Shown in pieces: positions 11,011-23,700 of a DNA stretch of 64,000 nucleotides. Location: positions 119,676,557 through 119,740,556 of the forward strand of contig OX375879.1 of NCBI GenBank assembly GCA_947359465.1, written 5' to 3'. This DNA is from Metellina segmentata. Taxonomy: Eukaryota; Arthropoda; Arachnida; Araneae; Tetragnathidae. Every line of letters starts with the position of its first letter. The first letter of the stretch is position 1. Made by a program: the position numbers and the translations under genes. The notes under the pieces were generated by a model, which was given only the letters and a program-made list of their open reading frames with translations, did not search any database and was not told the origin of the DNA.

Positions 11011-11490
11011 GACAGGAAAAGTCAATTCGTTCATATGCTGCAAGTTATACTCAACGGTATTCGAGACGTCAGTCGTCGGCAGTAACCTTGTACCAATTTC
11101 TGGTAGTGATTTGTCGTTAGTTTTGGTTTGGATTTCACTTTCATCTGGTGAGTCACTTTCGCTTAGCGTTGCCTCGGGAAATGTAAACGTAGAGAGTGAA
11201 TGACAAATTCTGTCGTTCAACTCAGATGCTTCAGAACAAATGTCGAGATGCAAAACATTGGCAATTGAAATGAGTTTTGCCAGAGAAAATGATTCCATAG
11301 CGTTCTTTTTTCTTTCGTCCAAAATGGCGTCGGGCGGGAAACCGCTGAATTCTCTTAGTTCGCGTCTATTCAAGCGAGAATTGTCGCAATCAAATATGAG
11401 GGCATGAAGCAGTTTGATACATTTAGTGGAGCTTCTTTTCAGACTATCTCTGATCTGAGGAAAATCACCTAACGTTTGTCTGTCAGTCAT
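11011..11490 (-). pseudogene. Element A gag, N-terminal part
   Basis: Minus-strand frame with two in-frame ATGs, at 11544 and 11490. I prefer 11490 (MTDRQTLGDFPQIRD) because similarity to element C's Gag starts just after it. Shared features are a LLHALIFDCDNSRLNRRELR stretch and SFSLAKLISIANVLHLDI, matching [19 protein letters not shown] and [18 protein letters not shown] in C. So A and C belong to one family. The frame is cut at 11011 by element B and continues at 5734. Confidence 0.8.
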
Positions 11491-11727
11491 TTTTAGCGTT
11501 GTCGCATCCAGGGCAGGGAGTATGTACAATGATGAAAAGTTCAATCGTACTTACAATTGCGTCGTTAGTCGTGGCCACGGATGGTGTTTGCTGTTCGGTT
11601 CTTGCTCTGCAATCTGCACCAGGTCCTCGAGTCGTAATCCAGAGTATACCGGTGTAATGCGTAAAGTAGAATCTCCTCGTGTCGGCTATCTTCCTCAAAA
11701 TTTATCGGTATCAGGGTAGGGAAAGAA

Positions 11728-11741
11728 CACTTCTGGCACCA
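11728..11741 (-). other. Element A primer binding site (tRNA-Leu type)
   Basis: On the minus strand TGGTGCCAGAAGTG follows the 5' LTR after a 4-nt spacer. It resembles the complement of a tRNA-Leu 3' end. Its position and TGG start support a primer binding site; the tRNA identity is from memory. Confidence 0.6.
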
Positions 11742-11745
11742 TTTA

Positions 11746-12025
11746 TGGGCAGTCAGAGAGCTTGATAGTAATCACATTTAATTAAATAAAATAGGGACAG
11801 TTACAATATGGGGAAGGGTAACAGAGAATGGCCACATCGGGCATGGCATCGTACATCATGATCACAAAGCACTACTATTGCGCGGAAGTGTTCAGGGCGC
11901 TTTTATACCCTGTACGTGGTGATGTCATAGTTCTGGCTGCTGATTGGCTCGTTGACTTTGGCGGGAACCAGGCGCGCTGTGTTGTGTAGTCTGGGAAAAG
12001 GGTAATAGTGGCTGCCATCTCTACA
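11746..12025 (-). repeat. Element A, 5' LTR
   Basis: 280 bp; it matches 2068-2342 apart from about four substitutions and an extra 5 bp in the GTGTTGTGTAG region. It lies upstream of gag on the minus strand and is followed by TATA (12026-12029), the target duplication. Confidence 0.9.
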
Positions 12026-12836
12026 TATACATAAAGAATTAAAAAAAAATTTCGAACTCCTCTTAAAAAATATGAAGAAAATACAAGTGTTAATAAAGAA
12101 CTTAAAAATTAAAAACAAATTCAGAAATGATATTTATGACGAAACTTGATACCTTTACTAGGAATTTGGAAATAAAAATCACGAAATACTTTCTTCAGTT
12201 ACAAAAGCATTTTCAAAACACAATAACAATGGAAAACATGCTTTACGTTAAAAGAAAATGTTAAAAAAAAATTTAATAATTATAAAGGAAATAAAACAAG
12301 CCGTTGAGGTTAGATTTAATCAATTTAAAATATGGAAATTACATTTCACTTTATTTGCTATCCATGCAAAACGAAATTCAAAACAATTGTGTTAAACGAA
12401 TTTAAATGGCTAGGTATCCATGATTCATAAATGGAATTAGTTGAATTTCAAACAGCATTGTTTGGAAAAATAAATTGGATAACATGATTTCCGCAGTAGA
12501 AGGGAAAATGTCTGAAATTAGTGCAAATAATATGATAATCCCACACTAAAAATTGAAAATATTATTTTAAACTTATGTCGGATTCTTTACCAAATAATTT
12601 TATATCAATGAAGAAACTTGCTAATGCTCCTTTAACGATGTTTGGATCCACATATTCATGTGAAAAATTGTTTTCGGTGAATTTTGTAAAGTCTACCAAT
12701 ATAAATAAGCTAGGAAATGAATTGACTGCAAAATGCGTTAAACTAATGAATACTGAATATGAACCTAATATTAAGAAATTATTTAACAAAAAACAACATA
12801 AGATTTCTCATTAAAAATATTTAAACTTTATTGTAA

Positions 12837-12840
<4 letters not shown>
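12026..12840 (+). mobile_element. hAT copy 1, internal part with transposase C-terminal remnant
   Basis: The sequence continues hAT copy 1 after element A. It aligns by eye with copy 2 (34200-34260 and 34830-35500), for instance GACGAAACTTGA-ACCTTTAC and CTTGCTAATGCTC. The frame at 12575-12814 reads [20 protein letters not shown] and CEKLFSVNFVKS, a variant of the hAT C-terminal dimerisation region of GTF2I-repeat-protein/Charlie-like transposases. Copy 1 lacks the copy 2 segment around 34280-34820. Inactive. Confidence 0.7.
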
Positions 12841-12929
<89 letters not shown>

Positions 12930-12930
12930 A
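12841..12930. repeat. (AT)n then (GT)n microsatellite
   Basis: A pure AT run of about 74 bp passes directly into about eight GT units. hAT copy 2 has an AT run at the same relative place (36379-36409), so it was probably part of the element. Confidence 0.95.
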
Positions 12931-13332
12931 GGGTATGAAAATTAATTTGTAACTTAAAAGCAGTAAGGAGCTCATCTCTTTTTTAAATACTAAGCGGTGA
13001 GATGTTTTGTTCCAAACGGGTGAAAAAGGGAGATGCACCATGTTTACAAAAAGTTCTTTCACCTGTCAGATGTCACGAGTGCTTCCCTCGAAGGGTGTCT
13101 GGTATCTGTCAAGTAACGTGTAAGATTCCGATTGGTTTCGGAGTGTCACATGACCGTAAAACCCGTCTGGGTTTGGGGCTAGCAACAGAAGAAAGAGTCT
13201 CCTTGACATAACGTATGATTTTGTTCCTGTCGATTTGGGCGTTGGCTCGATCTTCATAGTGTTTATGTGTTTTATAGAATAAATTAATTTGTTAAAGAGA
13301 ATGAAAATATTATTAGAACGACTGCTATAGCA

Positions 13333-13334
<2 letters not shown>
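12931..13334. other. Unassigned insert between two AT runs
   Basis: About 400 bp of more balanced sequence, set between two AT tracts. It holds no gene. The part from TGTCACGAGTGCTTCC (13070) to the AT run could be a solo LTR, but no second copy or target duplication is visible. Confidence 0.25.

Positions 13335-13381
<47 letters not shown>
13335..13381. repeat. (AT)n microsatellite, left of element C
   Basis: A pure AT run that ends exactly where the LTR of element C starts. The matching run continues at 17359, so C inserted into the tract. Confidence 0.95.
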
Positions 13382-13385
<4 letters not shown>

Positions 13386-13752
13386 GTGCCCAGCCTCTGC
13401 CTGCCACTAGAGGGCACCTACGACCACTGCGCAGCCACACCGCGCATCCGCGCAAAGCCGAGATCCAGCAGACGCAAGACGAAATCGCGAGGAGAAAGAC
13501 GCAAGACGAAACCGCGAGGAGAAAGACGCAAGACGAAACCGCGAGGAAAAAGACGCAAGACGAAACCGCGAGGAGAAAGACGGGTTCGCGTGAACCGAAC
13601 CGCAACGACGAGCGGCTAGCAACGACTTACTTTTGTTTTAACCATCCCATCTTGTAAATAGTACCATCATGATCATCAACTAATTAAACTTCATTATTAT
13701 TTGATTTGTTTACTACTTACTAAGAACTACTTTCCAACACCCGGCCTCCACA
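13382..13752 (+). repeat. Element C, 5' LTR with 27-bp tandem repeats
   Basis: This 371-bp LTR starts TGTGGTGCCC and ends CCTCCACA, so it is bounded by a TGTGG/CCACA inverted repeat. By eye it is identical to 16988-17358. Inside (about 13476-13583) are four copies of a 27-bp unit beginning GACGCAAGACGAAA. The flanks are TATA on each side. Confidence 0.93.
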
Positions 13753-13780
13753 AATTTTCAGAAGCGGGATTATGAACGCA
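13753..13780 (+). other. Element C candidate primer binding region
   Basis: TCAGAAGCGGGATTATGAAC follows a few bases after the LTR. It resembles the complement of a tRNA-Leu acceptor/T-arm but lacks the usual TGG start. Element A, from the same family, has TGGTGCCAGAAGTG at this place, so the site here may be altered or internal. Confidence 0.4.
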
Positions 13781-13966
13781 TGGATAATGAACGCCTAGAT
13801 GATTATGAACGCATAGATGGTGAATGCCTCGATTATGAACGCATAGATGGTGAATGCCTCGATAATGAACGCCTAGATGATAATGAACGCCTAGATGATG
13901 ATTGACGCCTAGATGATGAACGCCTAGATGATAATGAACGCCTGGCTGATGGTGAACGCTTGGATA
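13767..13966 (+). repeat. Element C leader minisatellite (TATGAACGC-CTAGATGA units)
   Basis: A tandem array of 12-20 bp units built on GATGA-AATGAACGCCTA, about a dozen copies with small changes. It fills the leader between the primer site and gag. One minus-strand frame through it encodes only a His/Arg/Ser-rich repeat, not a gene. Confidence 0.85.
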
Positions 13967-14117
13967 TACTCCTGTATGAGAAGTCGCGCCGAAAAAAGAA
14001 AAACGTGTGACTCTTTGAACTTGTGACTGTTTCAAAAACGAAATCTCTACTCCAATCTCCAAGCTGCTCCTTACAACAAAAGCATCTTAAAGGTACGTGA
14101 ACATTCCATAATATAAC

Positions 14118-16613
14118 ATGATTTTGAATGACATTAAAGAAGTCAGCGTTGCATTGAAAAATTGCAAGACCGACAAAATAAGAATTTTGCATCGATTCAT
14201 TTTCGAAAATGACGGCAATCGATTGAATAGAACACGCGTAAGAAATTTTCCTGGCTTTAATTTCGAAACAGATAGCGAAGAATTTAATGAGAAACTGAAA
14301 AATAAAGAAGACAGCTTTTCCCTAAACGAATTGATTACAATATCTAACTTGCTAAGCATTAGTTTTGAAGGCACGAAAGCGGAAATAGCAAAAAGAATTT
14401 TATTTATGTTATGTAACCTTGAAAGCTTCGTTGAGAACGAACGCGCCGATCTGTCTGAAACTGAATCGGAATCGGAAGACATAACAAACGAAACTAGAAA
14501 CAAAACTGATTTTTCAATGCAGTGCAATGAAATCGAAAGTATTACTAATACCTCTCAGTGTGATTATATGCATAGTAGAAATAAGATAGATAAGAGTGAT
14601 ATTTCTATGCAATGTGGTGAATTTGATTTTAAAAATGATACTCATGTTTCTCAGTGTGATGATGTATATAGTAGTAGAAATAAGATTAGTAGTAATAATT
14701 CTTTTCAAAATGTCAGCATAAATTACTCTGATATCGAAAGTACCCTTACTAAGTTCAATGCAGAACCGCACGAAAATGTTTTCAATTGGATCGAACATTT
14801 CGAGAATACTTCTAAGCTGTTTTCCTTAACGGAAATGCAAAAGTTTATTTTTGACAAGAGATCGCTTTGTGGTAACGCTGCTTTGTTTGTTAGAACAGAA
14901 CCAGAAATAAATTCATGGTCAAAATTGAAACAGGCCTTGATCGACGAATTCTCTTTTGAAATAAACTCTGCTAATTTACATGAACTTTTGAGAAAAAGGA
15001 AAATGAAAGATTCTGAAACCACTCAAGAATATTTTTTAAAGATGAAAGAATTGTGCAGTTGCGGAAAAATCGATGACGCTGCTTTGATGCACTATGTGAT
15101 TAAGGGAATAAATGACAAACACGAAAACAAAACTATTCTGTATGGTTGTAAAAATTTGTTTGAGTTTAAGGAAAAACTGAAAGTTTATGAAATAATAAAA
15201 GCCGATTCTGCATATGGTAGAGTTGCTTTCGACAGAAAAAATTTTGGTAGAAAGAATTTCGATAGGATGAATTATGATAATAAGAATTTTGATAGAACAA
15301 AAAATGAGTATCGTAATAGATTTAATTCTAAAAACGAAACTGCAAACAGAGATAGAGTCAAGTTTGATGGAATGAAATACAATGGTTCAGAAAATCGTAG
15401 TAATAAGATTTGTTTTAATTGTGGATCAAAAGATCACATATCTAGATTTTGTATTCATAAAGATAAAGGACTTAAATGTTTTCAATGTGGCACGTTTGGT
15501 CACAAGGCTTCGGAATGTAGAATGAATTCGAAAACGGAAGTAGCCATTTTGGATGTTAGCGCAAAATCGAAAGTAATGAAAATGGTTATAATTAATGGTT
15601 TAAGTGTTAATTCATTGATAGATACTGGAAGTCAAGCTACTCTGATTCGTAAATCTGTTTTTGACAAATTGACTATTAAGGATTTATGCCCGTTGAATTC
15701 TACTTTGACTGGTTTTGGAAAATGCCGAGTAGAATCGTTAGGCTATTTTAAAGGACACGTTCAAATAGATAATTTTGAGGGTGATGCAGATATATGCGTA
15801 GTAGAAAATAATGTTATGACTTATGACGCTATTATTGGACTAAATGTGTTAATGTTGGGTGAAACATTAATTAACGAAAACGGAATTACTCTGAAAAATA
15901 AATCCCAGTGTGTTGAGGAAATTAATACTTTGTCTGTTTTACCAACGGATTTGTCAACTGGTGACGATGTTGATGTAAATATTGAACCTGACGTTCCAAA
16001 TATCTTAAAAGATAAGATACAACAATTAGTTTCGAATTATGAACCACACAAAACAAAAACAACAAATGTTGAATTGAATATCTTGGTAAAAAATAATGAA
16101 CCTGTATCTCATCAACCACGTAAGTTACCATTTTCAGAGAAAAAGATCGTCGAATCGCAAGTTACTGAATGGTTAGATCAAGGGATAGTAGAACCAAGTT
16201 CTTCAGAATATTGTAGCCCAGTTGTAATTGTAAAGAAAAAGGATGGAACACCTCGTGTGTGCATTGACTATAGAAGATTGAATAAAGTAATTGTAAAGGA
16301 CAGATTTCCCCTACCATTAATTAAAGAGCACTATTTCATCCCCAAGCTCAGACAGAAGATTGAAAAAACCATAGCCAATTGTGTACATCGCGTTTTAGTG
16401 AATCACAAAAAGAGAAAGAAAGAGAGTCGTTTGCACCCCTTGCAAAAAGAAGAAAATAAGAACTTGAAACTAAAATCAAAATACCTTGGACCCTATAGAA
16501 TCGCCAGAATTAAGGGAGGAAATACGTACGACGTTGTAAAAGAAGGATGTCATGAAGGACCCAACCTCACTACAACATGCGCCGAATTTCTTAAACCGTG
16601 GAATTGGATTTAA
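14118..16613 (+). CDS. Element C fused Gag-protease with RT and integrase scraps (831 aa)
   Basis: A single open frame from ATG 14118. It contains a Gag matrix/capsid region (to about residue 380), two CX2CX4HX4C zinc knuckles ([14 protein letters not shown] near residue 431 and [14 protein letters not shown] near 454), and retropepsin [12 protein letters not shown] near residue 500. The first RT blocks follow ([20 protein letters not shown], ending about residue 733). There the frame jumps into an integrase zinc-finger piece ([18 protein letters not shown]), then jumps again to the GPY/F tail ([13 protein letters not shown]). The RT catalytic core, RNase H and the integrase DDE core are missing, yet both junctions keep the frame. 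It should make Gag and protease but would need polymerase and integrase from another copy. The identical LTRs argue for recent movement. Confidence 0.88.
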   Translation: MILNDIKEVSVALKNCKTDKIRILHRFIFENDGNRLNRTRVRNFPGFNFETDSEEFNEKLKNKEDSFSLNELITISNLLSISFEGTKAEIAKRILFMLCNLESFVENERADLSETESESEDITNETRNKTDFSMQCNEIESITNTSQCDYMHSRNKIDKSDISMQCGEFDFKNDTHVSQCDDVYSSRNKISSNNSFQNVSINYSDIESTLTKFNAEPHENVFNWIEHFENTSKLFSLTEMQKFIFDKRSLCGNAALFVRTEPEINSWSKLKQALIDEFSFEINSANLHELLRKRKMKDSETTQEYFLKMKELCSCGKIDDAALMHYVIKGINDKHENKTILYGCKNLFEFKEKLKVYEIIKADSAYGRVAFDRKNFGRKNFDRMNYDNKNFDRTKNEYRNRFNSKNETANRDRVKFDGMKYNGSENRSNKICFNCGSKDHISRFCIHKDKGLKCFQCGTFGHKASECRMNSKTEVAILDVSAKSKVMKMVIINGLSVNSLIDTGSQATLIRKSVFDKLTIKDLCPLNSTLTGFGKCRVESLGYFKGHVQIDNFEGDADICVVENNVMTYDAIIGLNVLMLGETLINENGITLKNKSQCVEEINTLSVLPTDLSTGDDVDVNIEPDVPNILKDKIQQLVSNYEPHKTKTTNVELNILVKNNEPVSHQPRKLPFSEKKIVESQVTEWLDQGIVEPSSSEYCSPVVIVKKKDGTPRVCIDYRRLNKVIVKDRFPLPLIKEHYFIPKLRQKIEKTIANCVHRVLVNHKKRKKESRLHPLQKEENKNLKLKSKYLGPYRIARIKGGNTYDVVKEGCHEGPNLTTTCAEFLKPWNWI

Positions 16614-16987
16614 AAGTTTGCTAAGACGAGTCAAAGGAAAGGAGGAAGAAGATACCATTTTTTTTAAAGACGACAAACCGAAAGAAGTAAAAGACGAAAG
16701 ACGATTAAAGAAGAAGTTAAAGACGAAAGACGTTTAAAGAAGAAGTTAAAGACGAAAGACGTTTGAAAGAAAGACGAAGAACGACGTTTAAAGACGACAA
16801 ATGAAGCTAGAAGACGATTTGGCTTATTTAATCATTTCCAGAGCTGAAGGACATTTCAGAGCTCTATAATCCAGATACATTTGTTTTACAGAGATTGACG
16901 GATTTTGAACATTGCTTCTGCTTTTGCCTCTTTTTTGTATATTTTCAGAAACGCCTGGTGGTCCAGTCGCACCCAGGATGGCCGAAT
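16614..16987 (+). other. Element C 3' region with purine-rich tandem repeats
   Basis: Noncoding. About 16675-16800 holds imperfect 25-28 bp units rich in AAGACGAAAGACG and AAGAAGTTAAAG. The base make-up echoes the 27-bp units inside the LTR. No gene is seen. Confidence 0.6.
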
Positions 16988-18690
<1,703 letters not shown>

Positions 18691-18696
18691 AGAAGT

Positions 18697-18985
18697 ATTG
18701 GTTTGAGAAAGCAAACCAAACGGGATTGCGTAGCAATCCCCGGGGTCGGTGAGCGTAAGCGAGCAGGGCGCGAAGCCCTCGCTGTGACGTCATGTACCGG
18801 AAAGTGAAATCAGCATAATACGAATTATTCAGATAGTTTCACTCTGTGAAAGGAATGTTGGTTTGCGAAGCAAACCAAATGACATCTGTGAAAGGAGTGT
18901 TGGTTTGCGAAGCAAACCAAATGGGATTGCGCAGTAATCCCCGGGGGTTGGCGAGCGTAAGCGAGCAGGGGGCGGAGCCCCCTAG
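18697..18985. repeat. Array of GCGNAGC mini-hairpins
   Basis: Successive perfect short palindromes around a GNA loop: GGATTGC-GTA-GCAATCC (18723-18739), TTGGTTTGC-GAA-GCAAACCAA (18858-18878 and again 18900-18920) and AGGGGGC-GGA-GCCCCCT (18967-18983). A GCGCGAAGC variant lies near 18768, and a GAGCGTAAGCGAGC motif occurs twice. GCGAAGC is known as an unusually stable DNA mini-hairpin. Decayed inverted copies occur near 23330-23440, 30290-30345 and 30605-30710. Confidence 0.8.
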
Positions 18986-18996
18986 TATATATATAT

Positions 18997-19150
18997 GTTC
19001 TCAACTTTTTAAAGGATTAAAAAGTTGAGAACCAAAAATAGTAGTTTTTTTACCATCCTCCATTCCCTTTTCCAAGTGACCCACGACGTAGTACTAAAAA
19101 AATTACTGAACAAAATTTGACCAATTTCTTAAAAAGGTTCGCCATCCTTG
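18997..19150 (+). mobile_element. hAT copy 1, 3' terminus
   Basis: This matches the 3' end of copy 2 (36530-36657): TTGAGAACCAAAAA-AGTAG, AAGTGACCCACGA, and the end AAAAAGGTTCGCCATCCTTG, the inverse of the 5' end. It is followed by ATGTAGAC, the partner of ATCTATAC at 1978-1985. Together they frame a 17.2-kb hAT copy swollen by later insertions. Confidence 0.65.
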
Positions 19151-20085
19151 ATGTAGACGGTAAATCAACGGGTCCGAAATTTTTAAGAGGGCCAATCGGT
19201 GAAAAGCTAAGTGGCTGCGAAAAATGTCCAGTGATTTGCTTCAAGAGTATTGGCTTTAAGATCCCTACAATAGACAGAAGTATACTAAGTAAGGATCAGT
19301 AATATATGCTCTATATTTCCATGACAATTAAGTCGGGAAACTTTAAAGAGGATTTGGCTGTACGAGATCCTGGTCCCTTGTAACACTCGAGGTGGTTAAC
19401 AACAGCAAATCGAGCTCTCAGATTGTACTTAACTGAAGACAGTCCCACACCTGAACTTCCAGAAATAGTTTTATTTATTTTGAAGTCATACATGCCAATG
19501 TGGTTTAGGATTAAAACAAGTACATGCTTTACAGAGGGATTAAAACTTGTGTACCAATCAATGTAATCTTCAAGGTACCTGCCTGATGATTTACGTAATA
19601 TTGTCGACCCTGTGATCGAACAAAATGGCTTTTTCGCTAATCCAGAACATTTTATGTTAACCATGACACAAGATTGTACAATAAGAGAGCTCGGACTAAA
19701 GAAGAGACAGTTAGATCAAAAGGAAACGACTATCGGAATATTTTGCCGACAAAATTCAATTTCAATACAACTCGGAAATAATTAACTGGTTGGGGACTGT
19801 GTTTTATCTTCTCTCCCATTATTAAAAGATGTCAGTGACGATGAGATTAAATCACATGTTCCAAGTGACTCAGTCCCCTAATTGGGATATAACATTCAAG
19901 ACATTCCCAGTGTTCACACACAGGCAGTTGAACGATGTGTACAACTCGTGACAGTAGCCTCAAGAAGCGTTTGTGGAGCTGAGTCTAGGGATGGTTTTAT
20001 CAGAACGACTTTGCTGTCAAGGTCAACCATGCCTAACTTCGCCCATAAATCAGATTGCAAAGTACCTTCAGACAAGAATGAGTGA
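19151..20085 (+). pseudogene. Decayed repeat-associated coding sequence, 3' part
   Basis: This continues the protein interrupted at 1985. VDGKSTGPKFLRGPIGEKLS opens directly at the hAT junction. A long readable frame follows with HSRWLTTANRALRLYL, KSYMPMWFRIKTSTCF, RYLPDDLRNIVDPVIEQNGF and TIRELGLKKR, broken by three in-frame TAA codons (after SKDQ, GPL and QSM). The tail HTQAVERCVQLVTVASRSVC ... RDGFIRTTLLSRSTMP stops at 20085, with AATAAA at about 20159. The family is uncharacterised. Continuity of sense across 17 kb is the main support for the nested-insertion reading. Confidence 0.6.
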
Positions 20086-20384
20086 AAACGGAGGTGTTCA
20101 ATTGTTCAACATGATTTTGTTAAACTTACGACTCTTCATACAAAAACTTAATTTTTTCAATAAAACAATATGTTTATAAATATTACTAATGGTCTAAAAT
20201 AATTGGTTTTTTAAAACTTTAAACTTTTATTCAATAAAGAAAACAAAAAATATCTTTGAAATCATTTGTGACACCCCTCTTTGAAATCATTTGTATGATG
20301 TAAGTGTTTCAAAACTCGGTATTGTCAAAGACCGTAGTGTACACAAGTGCTTGTCTGTTAAATCTGTCGTGCACTCAAATGTAG

Positions 20385-20560
20385 TCACAATGGCGTGGTG
20401 GGAAGTTTGTAGAATGGAGTTCCAGATCAGGTTTTCACCTCGTCAACATCGTGTCTAAAAATGACGACCTTGGATATTTTTTCCGTCGTCAGTAGCCCGT
20501 CGAGTTGCCATCGTCAATAGCCCGTCGAGTTGCTCCAGGGCGATATCAATTAAGTACATT
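20385..20560 (+). repeat. SINE fragment
   Basis: It carries the shared SINE body: GGCGTGGTGGGAAGTTTG, then a CACCTCGTCA segment and the tail AGCCCGTCGAGTTGCTCCAGGGCGAT. The phrase TAGCCCGTCGAGTTGC occurs twice. The tRNA-like head is missing. Confidence 0.6.
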
Positions 20561-20645
20561 TCGTATATTTCAACATTTCCTGCTTAATGTGCCCTCAAAC
20601 ACACATTTAAATTGGATTACTATAAATTTGCAACTTACTTTACAG

Positions 20646-20742
20646 GTATTCCTCAAGAAATCATGATTACTGGAAGAAACGTGGCATACCCTATGTTAAA
20701 CCATACCCATTTTTGGGATCAGTGTTGGAAAATTCTTTTATG
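20646..20742 (+). CDS. P450 exon (post-anchor, proline-rich hinge)
   Basis: It encodes [20 protein letters not shown] and [12 protein letters not shown]. The proline-rich stretch directly follows the membrane anchor in microsomal P450s. It begins with one base of a split codon after TTTACAG and ends in phase 0 before GTATGT. An anchor exon must lie upstream, but I could not place one in 17-20.6 kb. Confidence 0.93.
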
Positions 20743-23700
20743 GTATGTATAAGTTCTGTTCTTCAAAACCTACTTAACGTAGACAAACATGTTTTATATC
20801 TTTACCATCTGTACAAAATTTCCTTTTTTTCACTTTGGCAATAACAATTTTAAATATCATATTTAATCTAAAATTTAGTTGTAAAAAATTAAAATTTGTC
20901 AGAATTAAAAATATTTTTAAATTTTAAGACAAAGCTAAAGACATTTTAAGACATAGTTACAATTTATGCCAGTTACAGTGCTAAGTATGATAATATTACT
21001 GATAGAGTTCGGAAATCGCATTTATTCTTTTATCTTCAAAATAGTAAACGAAAATAAAACAAAATGACAATTTTCTACTCTAAATAGGCATATGAAATCA
21101 AATGAAAGACAGCTCTGAAAAAACAGACAATTCAAAGGAATACAGTTTTATGTGTTTATTATTTGTAAAAAAAATTCGGATTGTAATCTGAGTCTTCAAA
21201 TAATACTAATAGAATCAAAATCACAAAATTTGCTTCCCAGTCTATGTATATTACGAAAACTTCAATGATTACAGAGAAATTAAATACAAATAATGAAAGC
21301 CTAAATCAAAAAAAGAAACACCAAATCATTTGTACTTAAAAGTGAACTATTAAAGTAGAAAAAATCAGTGTCAAAACAAGCTTAAAAATTTCAACTTAAG
21401 TATCATAGATATTATGACTTTTAACTAATTATCTTTTCAAATTCACTATGTGGTAAAACTCCCATGTTAAATTTTTCATCTTCTATAATTGAAACGTAAT
21501 CTTTTTTGTGTGCCGAATTCTTTTTAAATTCTTTAATTCTTTTGCTTGTGATTGTGATAAATATGAAACACGAATTTGTGACGTACAATGAGGAATAGGA
21601 ATGGAGCAATAGGGTGGTCACAAAGTATATGGGGGAATTTTTTTTTAGCCCAATTTTCTGTGGCACCCTCCTAAAAGTTGCCAATAGGCTAGAAACTGTG
21701 ATTGGCACAGTTTCAGCTCAACCTGATAAGATTAACCCGTGCCTCATTAAGGTTAAAGTTAAGAAAAACAACGATTTTTAGCAAAAAATCGTAGTTTTTA
21801 CTCTTTAAAATCGAAACCATTCATCCTAGAAACAAGGTTTTTGTCTTATTTCACAGGAAATGTTATTGACTTGAAGTTTGATCGCATCCGCTTTTTTTGC
21901 TAAAACTGATAGAATGGTATTTAGCGGATGGTATTAGTGGATATGCTCAAAAGTGAATTTTCATGCAAAGCCCTAAAAAAAACATTACAATATTCAATTA
22001 CATCTCTTTTCCAGATTTTGCTTTTGTATTTTTTATTTTATACATTAAAAAAGCTTTTGTTAGAGGTATTTTCAAAAGTAAATGCAACAACATTCAAATT
22101 TTGAATGAAGTAATTAGGGGTAAAGAGGAAGCAAGGAGTAAAAATGACAACAAATAGTGTTCAAATGTATTTTATTAATTATATAGTTGAATTATACATC
22201 ATTATATTATTATTATTTAAATATACAAATTAAGTGTTAATTACAAATTAAGGTGGTAATGTCTTAGATATTGTAGCTTCTGAAGTGTCCGGAAAAATGT
22301 GCCTCCATTTAGATACAACTTCTAAAAGGAACTGCCGTTGTTCTTTGTCTTTCGTCAAAGAGGAATTAAAGTCTTTAATTCATTTTACTCCTCTTTCAGC
22401 AGTGTCATTAACTACCCTTAAACTATTCTCTATTTTTTTTTAGCTTTTAAATAATGTTGATTTTTACACCATACATCGGGATCAGTATTTCAAAAATCTG
22501 TATCAATTTCAAATCTCTTTAATAAATTTAGAGTTCGAGGAGAAACAAAATAACCAGCCGATTTTACTATTGTGATATGCAAATGGTGGAAAATTGTAAA
22601 TGTTAAGACTCCACTAAAAGGACAGCGTATACAGGATCCATTTCAAGAGCCAATGACTCAGTCCATAAATGTTGTAAAAGTAGAATATCTGAATGATTTT
22701 CGTTCCTGGTTAGATGCATGAAAAGACAAAAAATGCTCTACAGTTGCACTAGAGAATGTGTACACTAGAGTAAAATCCCTTAAAAATCAAGTAAATCACC
22801 AGAATAATACTAAAACTAAATAATATTGTTTTAAGGTTGATTAATATTATTTTTTTCATTGCATGTATGAGATTTTGTGAATTTGAATATAATCAGAATT
22901 TTATCATGATTACCTTTACACACCTAATAGAATATAAATGTTTGCTGAGATTAGTAAATGTGCAAAAATAAAGTTTGTTCTTACTTTTATTTGTGTTCTA
23001 TTGTGTTTAAGATTTGATTACCCGGCATTCAATTTTAACATTTGTATTCCTAAAGACAGCTGCCTAAAGTATTTATTTATTTAAAAATAACTTTCTTTTA
23101 CAAGCCTAAGTTTTTCTTGAAAATAAACAAAAAAAAAGTGATTAAAAACACATTTTGGGATTTATTTTCTCATTTCTAACTTCGGTAGAAAACCTAGTAA
23201 GCTTATGTTTGGTTGCACATGTTAATGTTTTGCCGTGTTAAGGGGTGATTCCAGCTTCACCGTTTGCCTACTTGTTCTGACGTCACAAATGAGCACCACG
23301 GCCTTGTCCGTCTAGGTGGTGTTGCCACTATTCGCTGACGCTCACCAACCCCCTGGGGTTGGTGATTGCTACGCATTTCCATTTGATTTCCTTCGCAAAC
23401 CAACACCACAGGCATCGCCGTGAGGGCCTCGAAGTGGCTAGTAATCTATATAATGCAGTATATGTTTGACCCCCAGTCAGTTATTAGTAAAGAAATGTAT
23501 TTTTACTTGATTTTTAAAGGTTGAAATTCTTAAAATAACTTGATTTTTTTTACTTCCTTTGGTGAAAAAAATTGTTTAAGAAACCAATTATCTTTAGCAA
23601 CTTGATGGGAGATCAGAACATGAAGGATAATTTCCAACAGGGATTGTCTTTCTGAACAAATTAGAATTTGAGATATCACTCTTCAAAAAACACTTTAATT

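Noticed and set aside
13383..13619. Arg/Lys-rich repeat protein (RRKTKPRGE units)
   Set aside because: It lies wholly inside the LTR of element C and is caused by the 27-bp tandem units; the same frame recurs in the 3' LTR.
14087..14527. Minus-strand ORF
   Set aside because: Antisense shadow of the element C Gag frame.
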